Source: Diplolepis rosae | Taxonomy: Eukaryota > Arthropoda > Insecta > Hymenoptera > Diplolepididae | Assembly: GCA_030998225.1 (NCBI GenBank) | Contig: JAPYXD010000608.1 | Coordinates: 6,602,501-6,666,500, forward strand | Length of the DNA stretch: 64,000 nt | Direction of reading: 5' to 3' | Shown: positions 1-11,473 of the stretch, piece by piece | How positions within the stretch are numbered: position 1 is the first letter of the stretch | Layout: each line of letters begins with the position of its first letter | Notes under the pieces: generated by a model | The model's database searches: none | Seen by the model: the letters and a program-made list of their open reading frames with translations, nothing else | Told to the model about the DNA's origin: nothing | Made by a program: the position numbers and the translations under genes

Positions 1-542
1 AATGAAACATTTGGACTTTTTTATTAACAATATTATTGTTTTCATTTGGTTCATAAACATCTTTCAACAAAATGTCATACGGAAGTGGAATTTCAGAGGG
101 AAGAAAACGTTCAGGAGATTAAACAAATTGAAAAAGAAATCTTACGAAAACTCCTAGAAACAAGGTACTTTACGTTTGATTCTTTTTTAATCGTAGAAAA
201 AAAAACTCATGAAATTTTTTGAAGATCTGATTTTTTTATTCTATCCGCCTCTGTCGACTTGAATTCGAAAAGTTTGCTAAAAAATTAATCGTTAATGTGA
301 CCTCAAAATCTTTTTAAAAAATCTATCTCCCAGTATTTTTTATTTTTGCATTTTCGGACTTCAACCTTTTACATGTGACGACACAGCATTTTCGAGCGCA
401 CGACTGGTTCTTGTATCCGGGCCTTCAATTCTAAATTTTTGGTAACATAAGTTGCAAATTCCATCCATTCCCTTTTGGCTTTATACCATCTGATCAAATT
501 TGACCCGGACTGGTTAAAAAAAAAACAACATTTTTATGTATT
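1..542. other. no gene recognised
   Basis: AT-rich sequence with no coding frame I can assign. Its right edge meets the C-terminal end of the mariner remnant, but I could not place a mariner terminal repeat here. Confidence 0.4.
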
Positions 543-1125
543 TTAATACAAATGTTTATTATCGCCTACAAAATGGGCTCCTTTTGAGCCAATACAAGCA
601 TGTAAACGGTTAATCCAATTTCCCATACACTTCTTATAGGCCTTGGCCAGTATGGCCTTTAGATCCTTCAGTGAATTTCTTTTTATGGCCTCAATCCACT
701 CATGGCGCGTTCCCCGGAGCGGATATTTGAGTTTTGAAAATAGCAAAAAGTCACAGGGAACCAAATCTGACCAATACGGTCGCTGAGTAATGACTTTTGT
801 TTCGTGTTTAGCCAAAAATTCAGTCACAATCAGGCTGGAATGTGACAGCGCATTATTGTGTACGGTACGAGTCTGGCGGCGACGCGCTTCATACCCAAAA
901 CATGAACCACAATGTGTTGAGTCGATCCATAAGAGATGCTGAGAGCCTCTGCTCCCTCTCTAATGCCAACACGATGATTTTCGAGCACAATATTCTTCAC
1001 TTCTTCGATTTTTTCGTCGTTGACAGAGGTGGATGGACGATTCGCATGAGGCAAGTTTTCTACGACCTCACGACCCTCACTGAATGATTTATGCCACTCA
1101 AATACCTTTCAAGTGATAGACTCTT
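543..1125 (-). pseudogene. mariner transposase remnant, centre deleted
   Basis: On the minus strand the N-terminal helix-turn-helix part reads at about 1110-865 (motif FEWHKSFSEGREVVENLP, then STSVNDEK). The C-terminal part reads at 827-543, with a degraded form of the usual YSPDLAPCDF box (here YWSDLVPCDF). Between them most of the DDE catalytic core is missing: the frame jumps from the end of the helix-turn-helix region straight to a degraded second catalytic box, where the usual Asp of HDN reads Asn. Frame shifts and stops interrupt what is left, so it cannot encode a working transposase. The family assignment (Tc1/mariner, SETMAR-like mariner) rests on the motifs and their order. Confidence 0.88.
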
Positions 1126-1194
1126 TCGATAATAATTTTGGGAACCTTCCATGTTTTCTAGTGATGTATGCAATACTAACGCAGAGGTTAAGGA

Positions 1195-1755
1195 GTTTCT
1201 TCGGAGGTCATCTTTATGTGTTTTGTTCTCTGTTCTTTCGTTAAGTTTAAAACTTCCTCATTTGTGACCTTATCTATCCAACGTTTTTTAATAGTTTCCT
1301 ATAACAGCACATTTCGAAAGACTGTAATCATCTTCTTTACCTATAGTCTATGCTTCGCTACCATAGAGTGCCACGCTCCATACATATGTTTTGAGCAGTT
1401 TCTTTCTGATTTCTAGATTTGTATTTGAAACCAATAATTATGGTAACTTAGCAAAAGCTTTCTTAGCTTGCGCTATTCTAGAACGAATATCTGCATTACA
1501 ACGGCCATCCCTTGTTATCTTACTCCCTAAGTAACAAAATTCGTAAATCTCCCCTATCTTTTCATTGCCTATTTTAATGTTTAAGCACCTTTTTCCCGGA
1601 TTTTTTCTACACGCGATCACTTTAGTTTTTCCTATGTTCATTTAGATATAATACTTGATAGAATCTGTCTCTGTTACATTTAATGCCTCCTCTAGTTCTC
1701 TTTCGGTATTCGCTAGCAGAGCAATATCATCCGCAAGATTCATTAGTAAATATAG
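1195..1755 (-). pseudogene. LINE reverse-transcriptase fragment
   Basis: Minus-strand reading gives an RT palm motif LADDIALLA near 1735-1710, then after an in-frame stop an open stretch at 1641-1438 with FCYLGSKITRDGRCNADIR. After a frame shift it continues with the typical downstream block RKKLLKTYVWSVALYGSEA near 1420-1355. This order is that of non-LTR retrotransposon ORF2 proteins common in insects. The RT fingers, endonuclease and ORF1 are absent, and stops and shifts mark it as dead. Confidence 0.85.
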
Positions 1756-3023
1756 CAATTTTATTACTCGACTGAAAAATGGATCGCTTAAAGTTAAAAA
1801 ATAAATAGGATTTTTTCCAAAATTTTATTTTTACTTCGTCACTTTACGGACTTATTGAACCCCCTAGTAATTTTTAATCATCCTGAGTACGCTACGTGAC
1901 CAATCATCTGGTATTTTTGCTAGGATTTTATCATACATATTATTTATAGCATCCAATTTTGAGGCAACTTTTTGAAAAGTTCGTAAGTTATTTTTTAGTA
2001 TATTGTTATAGGGGCTTCTAGTATTAGATTGGAGCCTCCGTAATCTAATAGTGGATACAAATCGAAGTCCCAGAGGCAATAAATAGCTATAAGATTATTC
2101 AACATTTGTGTTGAATTTCCTCCTAATTGGTTGATTGAGGATTCAGATTCCGGAACGCAAGGGGAAAAGGACATTCGTTCTTTATATTTTTTGACAAGGT
2201 CATCTTTTCGTTTCAAGAAAATGTCTTTTGTGATATGATTCTCATTACAATTTATTGTGATAGAAATTGAAAATGGTCAGAGTCAGTGGGGATAGGCATG
2301 ATTCTAAAATCTTTTACTGTAACCCTTTGAAGCACTGTTGGACATATATGTCCCACCTTTTTGAACTAAAAGAATATCTCTTTTACTCCGAATTCTGTTT
2401 AACTTCATATATAATAGTAATTTAAATTGATTATTCTGAATCTGAAGAGAAAATTTCAACATTTTTCCTATTTATCTCATACATTGATTTGAGCATATTA
2501 AATTTATCGATTTGTAATGTAATCTTTGACTATCTTAGAAAATTAAAAAATTTAGCTTGTTCCATCTTCGTTCCCTTTACTGACTTCAACGAAGATGGAT
2601 GGGTCATGATAGATAGACAAAAAAAATATTGTATTACTGTGTGTTCTTTGATCTTAGATCTTTTGTCTGTTATTTTAGATTCAATATTTTTGATTTCTAC
2701 ATTTGGACTTCAGGTTCAAATTTAGCGAATTCAAAAATTTCGGCATATATATTATAATCCTAGATGCGGTGCAAGCCTAATTCCCCACGAAAATTGTAGA
2801 TAGCGTGTCCGGTGAAAATGTTCAGGTCTTCCCGTGCTTTTCTACCCACTGATTTGGCCTATCTAAATAGTTCGCCAATTAAACCTTAGAAGCGCTGTCA
2901 ACAAATCTCCCCGAACCTCTCAATCCTCTCAAATACCATGAAACTTGAATTTGCTTTAAGTATATGAATTTAAGATGTTCAAGTCCAACAATATTACACA
3001 AAGATTGAACATTTTGACTCATA
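1756..3023. other. unassigned AT-rich sequence with two short minus-strand frames
   Basis: Two overlapping minus-strand frames (1864-2079 and 1995-2216) read as plausible but unrecognised peptide. They may be gag-like or other transposon debris; I cannot assign them. Near 2322 a CCCTTTGAAGCACTG stretch followed by GGACATATATGTCC resembles the piggyBac-like end seen at 39403, but has no TTAA beside it. Nothing else was recognised. Confidence 0.35.
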
Positions 3024-4020
3024 ATATCGATGCTCCCGAGCTATTTTGACGTATCTCTAGCGAATGCGTACAAAGTGTAGTAATTCTCTGATGCGTTGGA
3101 CTAGTGTAGTATCTCGCTGCGCCGTTCTACAAGTGCAGTATCTCTTCAGGACTCTTGAAATCTGTAGTAACTCGTTTTTCATCGGAATTGGATTTTTATT
3201 ATTGCTTAATAAAGTGAAGTGTGGAGAATCATATGATATTATTACTAATTTTTTTACAATTTCTTACACTTTGATCAACGTAATCGAAAATTCAGGAGAT
3301 TTGAATTTCGATACCGATTTCCGTTCTGTACTGTAGTAACTGGTGCACCTGACGTGTGTGCAGTGAACGTAAAAGCATCATTTGTTTCCGCAGAATTCTG
3401 CGGTGCAAGAGAGATGCAATAGAGATGAGAAATCCGCCGGTTAGACAAAGATAGAAAAAAGAAACAAATGAACCCTATATATGATACACAATGTAAAGAA
3501 TAAAACATTCCCGAATTTTTTTGCCAAAAAATATATCAGAAATGGATAATAATAATTTTTCTATGCTTCTTTTACATTATTTACTCGGATTCAGGTTATT
3601 TTTTCTTGACTGGAGACTTTATTCAAATCAATCGAGTAAACTCTATTGAAAAATAAAGATACGGAAATAACAACAAATCATTTTTGGTATACCAAAATAG
3701 TAAGCAATGTTTTATGGAATAATATTCATCTGTATAGGCGTTCATGTGACATTTGTCGTATATAAAATGACGTATTTTTTTAAACTCTTAAATCCGAGAT
3801 TAGAATTAATTAATGATTTTTAAATTCATTTTAAATTTTGTAATGGTGCGTTCTCTAAAAGAGAAAAAACGAATTACTACAGATTTTGAGAGTCCTGAAG
3901 AGATACTACACTCGTAAAACGGCGCAGCGAGATACTACACTTATCCAACGCATCAGAGAATTATTACACTTTGTACGCACTCGCTATAGATACGTCAAAA
4001 TAGCTTGGGGGCATCGATAT
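3024..4020. mobile_element. non-autonomous TIR element, about 1 kb
   Basis: The left arm (3024-3180) and right arm (3865-4020) are imperfect inverted copies, starting ATATCGATGC and ending GCATCGATAT. Both arms contain the same series of ACTACA/TGTAGT boxes separated by GCTGCGCC-type blocks. No transposase is visible inside; the small frames at 3064-3336 and 3886-4080 simply run along the arms. A related one-armed copy lies at 29512-29675. Superfamily unknown. Confidence 0.7.
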
Positions 4021-4479
4021 GATGCATTTATAGAGAGAGTTAACATTGCAAGTCAGGTGAAACTTTTCAATGTTAAATGAATCCTTCAGACCATTGCAAT
4101 ACTCAATTAATTTATTAAAAGGAAAAAAAATTCGCAATTTGAAAAAATATATTGTATCAAACGATGTTGGTTGTAAAAAGACAATAATAAAAACGTTAGT
4201 ACCAACAATTTGCCACTAGTCAAAAATAAAATAATATGAGAGCAACATCATGATTCTCTGCTCTCAAGTTAGATTTTAAAACTGTCAATGATAGCTTAAG
4301 AAACCTTATAATCGGGGACTATGTGGAATTGTTTTGAATTAAATTGATAAGGATAATAATAATAATAACCAAAATAAAAACAAAAATAAACGATCAATAA
4401 TAATTAAGATCCAGAAACTAAGATAAGTTTAAATTTGTAATATTCGTTAATTTAATAATAATTAGTCATTTTTGAGTAA
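4021..4479. other. AT-rich spacer
   Basis: No coding frame or repeat recognised between the TIR element and the 3' end of the Penelope-like element. Confidence 0.3.
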
Positions 4480-6430
4480 AAAAGTTCAGTAGCATATTAT
4501 AAGATTTATTGACTTGTTCAATATCTGTAATTTTGTTTATGCTGTTATTACCTTCTTTTTTTATATAGACCATTTCTGCAAAATTTCTTTTGTAAAAATT
4601 AGTTTCATGATATAAAATTGAGGCTTTTTACCATAGAAAGTAATGGTTTGTATCATCTCCATTCTCTGTTAAGTGTTTGCTAATAACATTACGATATTTT
4701 TCATTCAGATTGATATTATCTATATGTTCTCTTCTTTTAATTCTCAAGGGACATTTAGTTTGGTCTACATAACAATTAAAATTAGCAATTAAATTTATAA
4801 ACTATGTTTTTTTTATAAAAATTATCTAAAGGATCTTTACCTAATTTTATAAATGTATTTGATTTTGTTCCATTACGAAAGGCAGTTCTCACTTCAAATT
4901 TATTAAGCACTCTTTTAATATTTTCCAAAATATCATCATAATATGGAAAAGAAATAATTGGTTTTTGGTCAAGTTGTTGGCTATCATCAATAACTTTTGG
5001 TATTTTGCTCTTGATTTTCATATGAATTTCTTAAATTCTCTTATTGTTAAGAGCATGTTTGTTAATAAATTCTGTAGGATAGTTGTTCAAGAAAAAAATG
5101 TCGAAAACCGTCCTTAAAGTAACTTGATGGAATCTTTTATCTGAAAGCAAGATTACATGATCCACTAAATTTTTAATAACAATTTTATGATGTGTAGGAT
5201 GTTTCGAGAAAAAATTTAGGAATCTTCCCTAGTCAGTTTCTTTACGATACCAATTATTGTAGTTATAATTGAATTATCGTAATTCCTTATAAGGCCAATA
5301 TTAAGGAAGTTAAGAGTGTTATCTTTTTCTAATTCATGAGTCGACTTGAGCCTATCATGCACGGAGAAAAAAATCTAACTATTATGGTAGGCTGAGCTCT
5401 TTTTACTAAAGCACCGAACTTAATGTGCGAAATTTGTATGAGCCTCTACCACTATTGGCATGAAGTCATGCATTTTTAGCATGGGATGTCTTATACTATA
5501 AAAAAAACAAGCGCATGCCATTATTGCTAATGTCATATCACAGTTGGTCCACTCATATAGGTGAAAAGGGGAACGAATTATAGTGTTTGCTATCAACAAG
5601 TGGTGGCGCTATTGTCGTTACTGATGTTCTTTTTAACCTGTTGTAACCATAGCAACCATAGTTTGATATTCTTTTGATAAAATCTGATGGTATAAATCAT
5701 TGATTTATGTTTAAAAATTGTTCGCTCTTTAGAATATACCTAGTGAGAAAGTGATAATTGAATGGCATTGAAATGTCAGAATCTGTAAAGAAATGGAATC
5801 GAGAATCACTTTTCTAAGTACCCTCCTAAAATACATGGTAGTGGACGTACTGCGGTCATATGCTGTCAGAGCAATGTTCTCGCCTGACTATGGTTGTAAG
5901 AAACTCATCCTATTTCAGTATGCGTTCTCTTACAACCGAGAGACCACGTGAGGTGCTACGTTTGAAAGTAGGCATGGTCTAACATCTCGGTTGTAAGAGA
6001 ACTCATACTGAAATAGGATGGGTTTCTTGCAACTATAGTAAGGCGAAGTTCGAACTATTTTCGCAAGGCACAACTGCTCTAAAAGCATGAAACCTAGTTT
6101 TTTTCAGCATGAAGGGATCCCTGCTTAAAATGTATGATTTTTTCACCAGGATAGCATGAACGAAACCTGCTACAAAAGCATGACTAGTGTTCTTACTATT
6201 ATGGTCAGATTTTTATCTCCGTGTGATATGAATTAAAAACTTACATTACGAAATCTATTTTGTTTTTTGGAATTATAATTAGTGTGTCATCTACATATCT
6301 AAAGTATAATGAAATTGTAAAATCAATCCGACTCAGACAGTTTTTTTTTCAAGTCTTGCATATCAATATCCGCGATTATTGGAGAAATCGGTGACCCCAT
6401 AGGAGTTCTTTCATTCTTAATTGCCGCTTG
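4480..6430 (-). mobile_element. Penelope-like retroelement, degenerate
   Basis: Read on the minus strand, an RT block occurs at about 6430-6260 (TPMGSPISPIIADI, then after a shift RYVDDTLIII). It is followed at 5350-5040 by frame-shifted pieces (LEKDNTLNFLNIG, SDKRFHQVTLRTVF) and at 5021-4782 by an open frame (NIKRVLNKFEVRTAFRNGT, KLGKDPLDNF). A damaged GIY-YIG-type endonuclease follows near 4780-4560 (QTKCPL, NLNEKYRNVISKHL, FYKRNFAEMVYIK). RT followed by a GIY-YIG endonuclease is the Penelope-like architecture. The element is interrupted at 5360-6223 by a TIR element and carries many stops. Confidence 0.85.
5360..6223. mobile_element. 864-bp TIR element (CACGGAG ends) nested in the Penelope element
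   Basis: The ends are CACGGAGAAAAAAATCT on the left and its inverse AGATTTTTATCTCCGTG on the right, flanked by the 2-bp duplication TG (5358-5359 and 6224-6225). The sister Penelope copy at 6540-6570 shows the uninterrupted site, confirming the borders. A second hairpin lies inside (5888-5942 against 5985-6042, TTGTAAGAGAAC-type arms). There is no transposase. CAC-starting TIRs with 2-bp duplications resemble CMC (CACTA/Mirage/Chapaev) elements, but this assignment is inference. Confidence 0.8.
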
Positions 6431-6436
6431 CAATAT

Positions 6437-6680
6437 TGTTATGCAAGACTTGGAAAAAAACTGTCTGAGTCGGATTGATTTTACAATTCCATTACACTTT
6501 AGATATGTAGATGACACACTAATTATAATTTCATAATGTCCGTTTTTAATTCATATCATGATAGACTCAAGTTTACTCATCAATTAGAAAAAGATAACAC
6601 TCTTAACTTCCTTAACATTGGCTTTATTAGGAATTACCATAACAAATTTTTTTCGGACAAAAAATACGATGTGACAAAAC
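6437..6680 (+). repeat. inverted partial copy of the Penelope RT region
   Basis: On the plus strand VMQDLEKN, RYVDDTLIIIS and LEKDNTLNFLNIGFIRNY can be read, the same RT region as in the minus-strand element next to it, joined tail to tail. Penelope-like elements are known to integrate with partial inverted duplications. This copy lacks the 864-bp insertion. Confidence 0.85.
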
Positions 6681-7502
6681 TCATGAAGGCGCATATTTTT
6701 CTTGTATAAAGTTTTTGGACGAAACAATTATTTCTTGAAATAAATAATAAAAATCGGAATTTTTTGATTTTTGTAAATCAATGTTTTCCAAACTAAATTC
6801 ATAACAAACCGGCCAAACAATAGGAAATTTACATCGGGCTTCGACACAGACGTTCTTCAAACTTGACCGATACAAGCTAGATCTTTAAAAAGGTCAAAAT
6901 CCTATTATCCTAATGTTTATTTAATTATAAACTGATTCGACGAAGAACCGGGTTATTCATTTTCAATTGACGGCTTGGAAAGCAGAATCGACGGAGCGCT
7001 TCTTACGAATATATTCATGCGGTTGAAATGTTTATATATTTTATGATGAACGATAAATAAACTTTAAGTTGAAAAAATTAAATTGTAATTTAAAAATTCA
7101 TCAAAATAACCAACTTTAACTATTTTCACCACATCTGGGGAAAATAGCAACTGTTGTGAAATCAGCCATTTTCCCGTCTCCTTACAGACAATCAAGTACG
7201 AGTTTGGGAATTAATTTTCCTATCAAGATACTACCAATTGCACATACTTAAATCAAAAAACAAGACAACGCGATTTTGGGTGATGCGTTTCACGAATTAT
7301 GACTCTAATGTATTATTCATTATTAATATTTTTTTGTATATTTATGTACATAGGAGTGAATTCGGAATAATGTACAGAAACATGTGAAAAATTTAGTACT
7401 GAAATGATCATTGATTCATACCTATATAATTTCACAATTAAAAGTTTAAAATTTGTTGTAAATTTAAAATATTGAGAACAAAATTATTTATTATTTTCTC
7501 CA
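6681..7502. other. no gene recognised
   Basis: A 64-codon minus-strand frame (6681-6875) has no recognisable motif. The rest is AT-rich with no repeat that I could pair. Confidence 0.3.
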
Positions 7503-7707
7503 AGGGCATATCATTGACATGACTTTATCCAATACTTTTCGTCCTTCCCATTCATAAATTAATAACTCAAATGGATTTTCCATAGCAGATGAACATACAT
7601 TGATCTTCCTTTTACGTTGATCTGCTATGAAAAATTCATTTGAGTTATTAATTTAAGAATGGGAAGGACAAACAGTATTGGATAAAGTCACATCAATGAC
7701 ATGCCCT
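7503..7707. mobile_element. 205-bp palindromic MITE
   Basis: The left end AGGGCATATCATTGACATGA and the right end TGACATGCCCT are inverted copies. The arms stay complementary almost to the centre (TCCAATAC, GGGAAGGA and TTAATAACTCAAATG blocks pair across it). It is non-coding. The termini resemble those of the repeat at 8200-8557 (GGGCATGTGATA), so the two may be related. No clear target duplication. Confidence 0.75.
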
Positions 7708-8199
7708 GAAACTAATTTTAATTCCATTTAAACTTTACAATATTTCAATTCAATTTTAATCTTTATAGAGTATTGACCCTTGATTTTAAATACTGGTATA
7801 TTGTTCGAAAAAATTGGATTCAGGGTTCATAAATAATGCAGGCGAAATTAATTTCACGTTTCAACTCAGATGAAGCCGTTATCAATGTTTTGTTTTAAAA
7901 TGTAAAAAAATACAGAAAAAGTGGGTTGCTGAATTGACTGGAAACGAATTGCTCAGGACTGCTTGGGATTTAATTGTGGAGAAGTTGGTTTAAGAGGCGA
8001 GACGGAAGTTCCAAAAATAGAGATCGGCAGTATATCTATTTTGCGGGTTTTGTCATAACTACAGTTAATGAGAGGGCAGCACTATCATAGCATAAAACGT
8101 GATTAGCTATATATATCGTTTCCCCACTTTGACACGCTGCACCGCATCTAGATTTATAATATCTTTCGCTAATAGAAAAATGTATGCTTCAATGAATTG
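7708..8199. other. no gene recognised
   Basis: AT-rich. No coding frame, repeat pair or RNA gene recognised. Confidence 0.3.
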
Positions 8200-8557
8200 A
8201 GGGCATGTGATACTTGAGAAAAGTAGCAAGCTCATTTGAACAATTTGGTCCAGTTTCGACATGTTTGTGTCCAAAATACATAAAATTTCGTTTTCAAAAT
8301 TGAGGAAATAGTAGTGAAGATCAAAACAGATGTAGATGGTCTACTTTTGACCTTGATAATAAAAACAAAATTTCCGATATATTATGCTAAAATTGAACTT
8401 TTCTTATTTTGGACACCAAAAGTAGTCTATCTACGTCCATTTTTATCTTCTCCACTATTTCCCAAATTTTGAAAACAATATTTAATGTACTTTAGACACA
8501 AACACATAGAAACCTAAAAACAATAAAATTTGTTAAATACCTAAATATCACATGCCT
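8200..8557. repeat. TIR repeat family (GGGCATGTGATACTTGAG ends), copy 1
   Basis: The two halves are inverted copies: AGTAGTGAAGATCAAAACAG and a TAGTCTATCTACGTCC-type block pair across the centre, and the ends read GGGCATGTGATA and TATCACATGCC. Related copies lie at 14046-14335 and 56010-57092, and a left-end fragment abuts the element ending at 63145. It appears to be inserted at the 3' edge of the LINE fragment that follows. Non-coding, superfamily unknown. Confidence 0.7.
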
Positions 8558-8569
8558 TTAATGACACCT

Positions 8570-9660
8570 TGTAAATTAATGTATAATAGATCTGTAATTA
8601 ATGATCCTAAATTACTAATATATGTGTACTAGCCTGAATAATTTCCATGGATTTTATCATTGGGCAGAATTTAACCATGACTCTCCATGCTATTCGTCAG
8701 CCTGATTCCTCTACTATTCTTATGTTTTTGCAGAATAGTTCTAATATTTAAAACATTTATAGTTTTTGGGAGGATCTCCGAGTTTAATTGATTTAAGCAA
8801 GATATTTTCACATTGAAATCCTCCCCATAGTATAGTTTAGGTACTTGTCTAATGTCTTTCTGATTTGTATTTTTAAACGATTAACAAATCCGTATTCAGA
8901 TTGGGGTTGAAATACACAGAGCTTACTTACTTTTCTCTGCTTCTGGTTGTCAATCTCGTTATCGGACTAAAAATGATGTTATACTTTTGTTCTTTATTTC
9001 TTAGGTTACTAGAAGGAGTAGCCATAAGTCATGTTTCGCTAAGACAAATGATTTCATTCGGATTTAATTTATCCAATATTTCCAACAAATTACCACATTG
9101 CTTGAAGTTCCAGAATATTAACTCAGCGAAAGGGAGGAAGCAAGTTTTGCCTTTTTTATACTATGCTTTCTTTCCAGGGGATTGTTCCTGAGTTGGTAAT
9201 AGGGTTGAAATGTATTCTCCAATCACCGGGTCATTTCGTGTTCCTCTGGAACTTGCCTTATGTTTCTTTGCTTGTGATTTATTTCCAGGAGAACGTTCAT
9301 GTTTGCAGCTGGATATGTAAGTTTTAGATGACTTGGATTCTTATTTATTAGAAGAGTGATGATGATGATGATGATGATGACTGCGTTTTCTGTCTTATTC
9401 TAGGAATTCCTTGTGGTTATTAAGTTGTTGGCGTAAGTTCCTCTACTTATCTGTTTGTATGAAAGTGAGGTTTTTTGAAAATCCTATTTCTTTGATATTA
9501 AATAGTATTATATTCTTGGATTTTTCGTCACGCACCAGGAAATTACTTTCACTTTCCCAGGTATTCAGAATCAATTTAATATTTTTGTTTTATTTTTCAA
9601 TGATAATGCATACTTTTACAATCTTTTTGCTAGATTCTTTCACCTTTTTTTTGTGACTAA
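8570..9660 (-). pseudogene. LINE fragment: end of ORF1 and start of ORF2 endonuclease
   Basis: On the minus strand, an ORF1-like stretch (SKNIILFNIKE, then NNHKEFLE) is followed by a histidine run that comes from a (ATG/CAT)n microsatellite at 9357-9380. An APE-type endonuclease start comes next: LNPNEIICLSET then a TGA where Trp is usual, later GEDFNVKI and a YISNLGS block near the C-terminal His motif. This order is that of non-LTR retrotransposon ORF2 endonucleases. Several stops and shifts show it is inactive. It is a different fragment from the RT piece at 1195-1755, and may or may not be the same family. Confidence 0.72.
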
Positions 9661-10033
9661 TCACAGTTTCAAGATATTCGAGTTTTTTTCAAGTCGTTTT
9701 ACATTGCAAGCATCGAAGATTTTGAATTGTCATTCGAGGTTATTTGTCATCTTTTTAAATTTATTTCACTGTTCAACTTCACTCTTAATGTCTTAGGGTA
9801 TGAACACTCAATATAAACTTATTGTCTTTGCTCACATCTTAGAGATACAATATGTCGAAATACGCCCTACTCCCTCCTAGTTGTTAAGCGATTAAAAAGT
9901 TCTCTATAACGTTCAGGGACAAATTTTAATATGATTTTAAAAATTATGGCATTCTCAGGAAATTTCTGTAATCGCTGAATACCCTAGATAATGCAAGGAC
10001 TGTCTATATCACGTGTTTATTTCTCTATTCCAG
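9661..10033 (+). other. intron sequence before the last Pdk1 coding exon
   Basis: AT-rich with no coding frame. It ends in a pyrimidine-rich acceptor (TTCTCTATTCCAG, AG at 10032-10033). No upstream Pdk1 exon (glycine-rich loop GEGSxSTV) was found between here and position 1, so the preceding intron probably extends past the window start. Confidence 0.6.
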
Positions 10034-11473
10034 GTTTATATTGCTAAGGACATCCATACCAATAGAGAATACGCAATTAAGGTGTGTGAAAAGCGTCATG
10101 TTATCAAAGAGAAGAAAGCAGAGTATGTGAAACGAGAAAAAGACGTGCTAAACATGTTAGCAGATGCAAAACATTCTTTTGTCCGCCTTTTCTGTACATT
10201 CCAGGACCCAGAACGATTGTACTTTGTCCTGTCGTATGCGAAGAATGGCGAACTCCTACCCTACATCACCAAGGTTGGTTCCTTTGACATCGCGTGTACC
10301 AAATTTTACTCGGCTGAAATTCTCAGAGGTTTGGAATACCTTCACGGTTTAGGAATTATTCACCGTGATCTGAAGCCTGAGAATATCCTTCTTGATGAGA
10401 AGATGCATGTGCTTATTACGGATTTTGGTAGTGCCAAAATTCTAAAAGACGATCCTGAAGCGACAATATTGCGATCTGATAGAGGTGACGAGGAACAGCA
10501 GTGTAGGAGAGATAGAAGAAACTCTTTTGTTGGAACTGCACAGTACATATCTCCTGAACTTTTGACTGATAAAACAGCGAGTAGAGCTTCTGATCTTTGG
10601 GCTCTTGGTTGCATTATTTATCAGATGGTGGCAGGGTTACCACCTTTCCGCTCCAGGAGTGAATACTTAATCTTTCAGCAAATATTGAGACTCGAATACG
10701 AAATACCGGATGGTTTTTCTGAACTTGCAAAGTCTCTGGTCGGACAGCTTCTAGTACTCGATCCCTTACAAAGATTGGGTGCCCAAGACGAACATGGAGC
10801 GGGATATCCAAGCATTAGGGCCCACCCATTATTCGAAGGCATTAACTTTGAAACACTTCACGAACAGAGTCCACCACCAATTTATCCATACTTGCCTGGT
10901 ACTTCGGAGAATGAGGAGTTGAGGTCACAGTACAGAGTTCCAGACCATTTAGAACCTGGACTTGATGATAAACAACTAACCAGATTATTGGGTCTAGGTA
11001 TTGGAGAAGAACAAAAATCACAAGAAAAACCTGAGCCAGTTGTAATGCCAGAGGAACCTAAGAGGAAGAAAGGCATCACTGATTTATCAGATGAAGAAAA
11101 GAGAAAGTTTTTAAAGAAGCAATCCACGTCCAATCCATGGCATAAATTTGTGGGGGGCAATTTAATTTTAAAGCAGGGTTTTGTCAATAAGCGTAAAGGT
11201 TTATTTGCGAGACGAAGAATGCTTCTTTTGACGACTGGGCCTCACCTTTTCTATGTCGATCCCGTTAATATGGTGCTTAAAGGTGAAATACCATGGAGCC
11301 CTGAATTGAGAGTCGAGCCTAAAAACTTTAAAATCTTCTTTGTCCATACACCATGTCGAACCTACTATCTCGAAGACCCTGAAGGTTTTGCGTTGCAATG
11401 GTGCGATGCTATCGAGGAGGTGAGAGTCCACAGTTATTCTCGTGAGAACTCGTCGGCTTCACACAACAAATAG
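10034..11473 (+). CDS. Pdk1: 3-phosphoinositide-dependent protein kinase 1, terminal exon (partial CDS)
   Basis: PDK1 is the AGC-family master kinase that phosphorylates the activation loop of Akt, S6K, PKC and related kinases, downstream of PI3K at the plasma membrane. This exon gives 479 residues in phase 0 after the acceptor. Visible are the catalytic Lys (YAIKVCEKR, exon residue 16), HRDLKPEN (110-117), DFG (130-132) and the activation loop [15 protein letters not shown] with the autophosphorylated Ser at 164. AGC-type [19 protein letters not shown] follows. After an acidic linker comes the C-terminal PH domain (about 378-468) with [15 protein letters not shown], the basic patch for PIP3 binding. 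The glycine-rich loop and N-terminus lie on upstream exons outside the window. The ATG-less start of the open frame at 10013 is intronic. There are no frame breaks, so it is presumed functional. The tail ends in SSASHNK and a TAG. Confidence 0.96.
   Translation, partial: VYIAKDIHTNREYAIKVCEKRHVIKEKKAEYVKREKDVLNMLADAKHSFVRLFCTFQDPERLYFVLSYAKNGELLPYITKVGSFDIACTKFYSAEILRGLEYLHGLGIIHRDLKPENILLDEKMHVLITDFGSAKILKDDPEATILRSDRGDEEQQCRRDRRNSFVGTAQYISPELLTDKTASRASDLWALGCIIYQMVAGLPPFRSRSEYLIFQQILRLEYEIPDGFSELAKSLVGQLLVLDPLQRLGAQDEHGAGYPSIRAHPLFEGINFETLHEQSPPPIYPYLPGTSENEELRSQYRVPDHLEPGLDDKQLTRLLGLGIGEEQKSQEKPEPVVMPEEPKRKKGITDLSDEEKRKFLKKQSTSNPWHKFVGGNLILKQGFVNKRKGLFARRRMLLLTTGPHLFYVDPVNMVLKGEIPWSPELRVEPKNFKIFFVHTPCRTYYLEDPEGFALQWCDAIEEVRVHSYSRENSSASHNK

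Noticed and set aside
10360..11431. Minus-strand frames under the Pdk1 exon (10360-10614, 10614-10811, 10882-11187, 11201-11431)
   Set aside because: Shadows of the kinase coding frame on the opposite strand.
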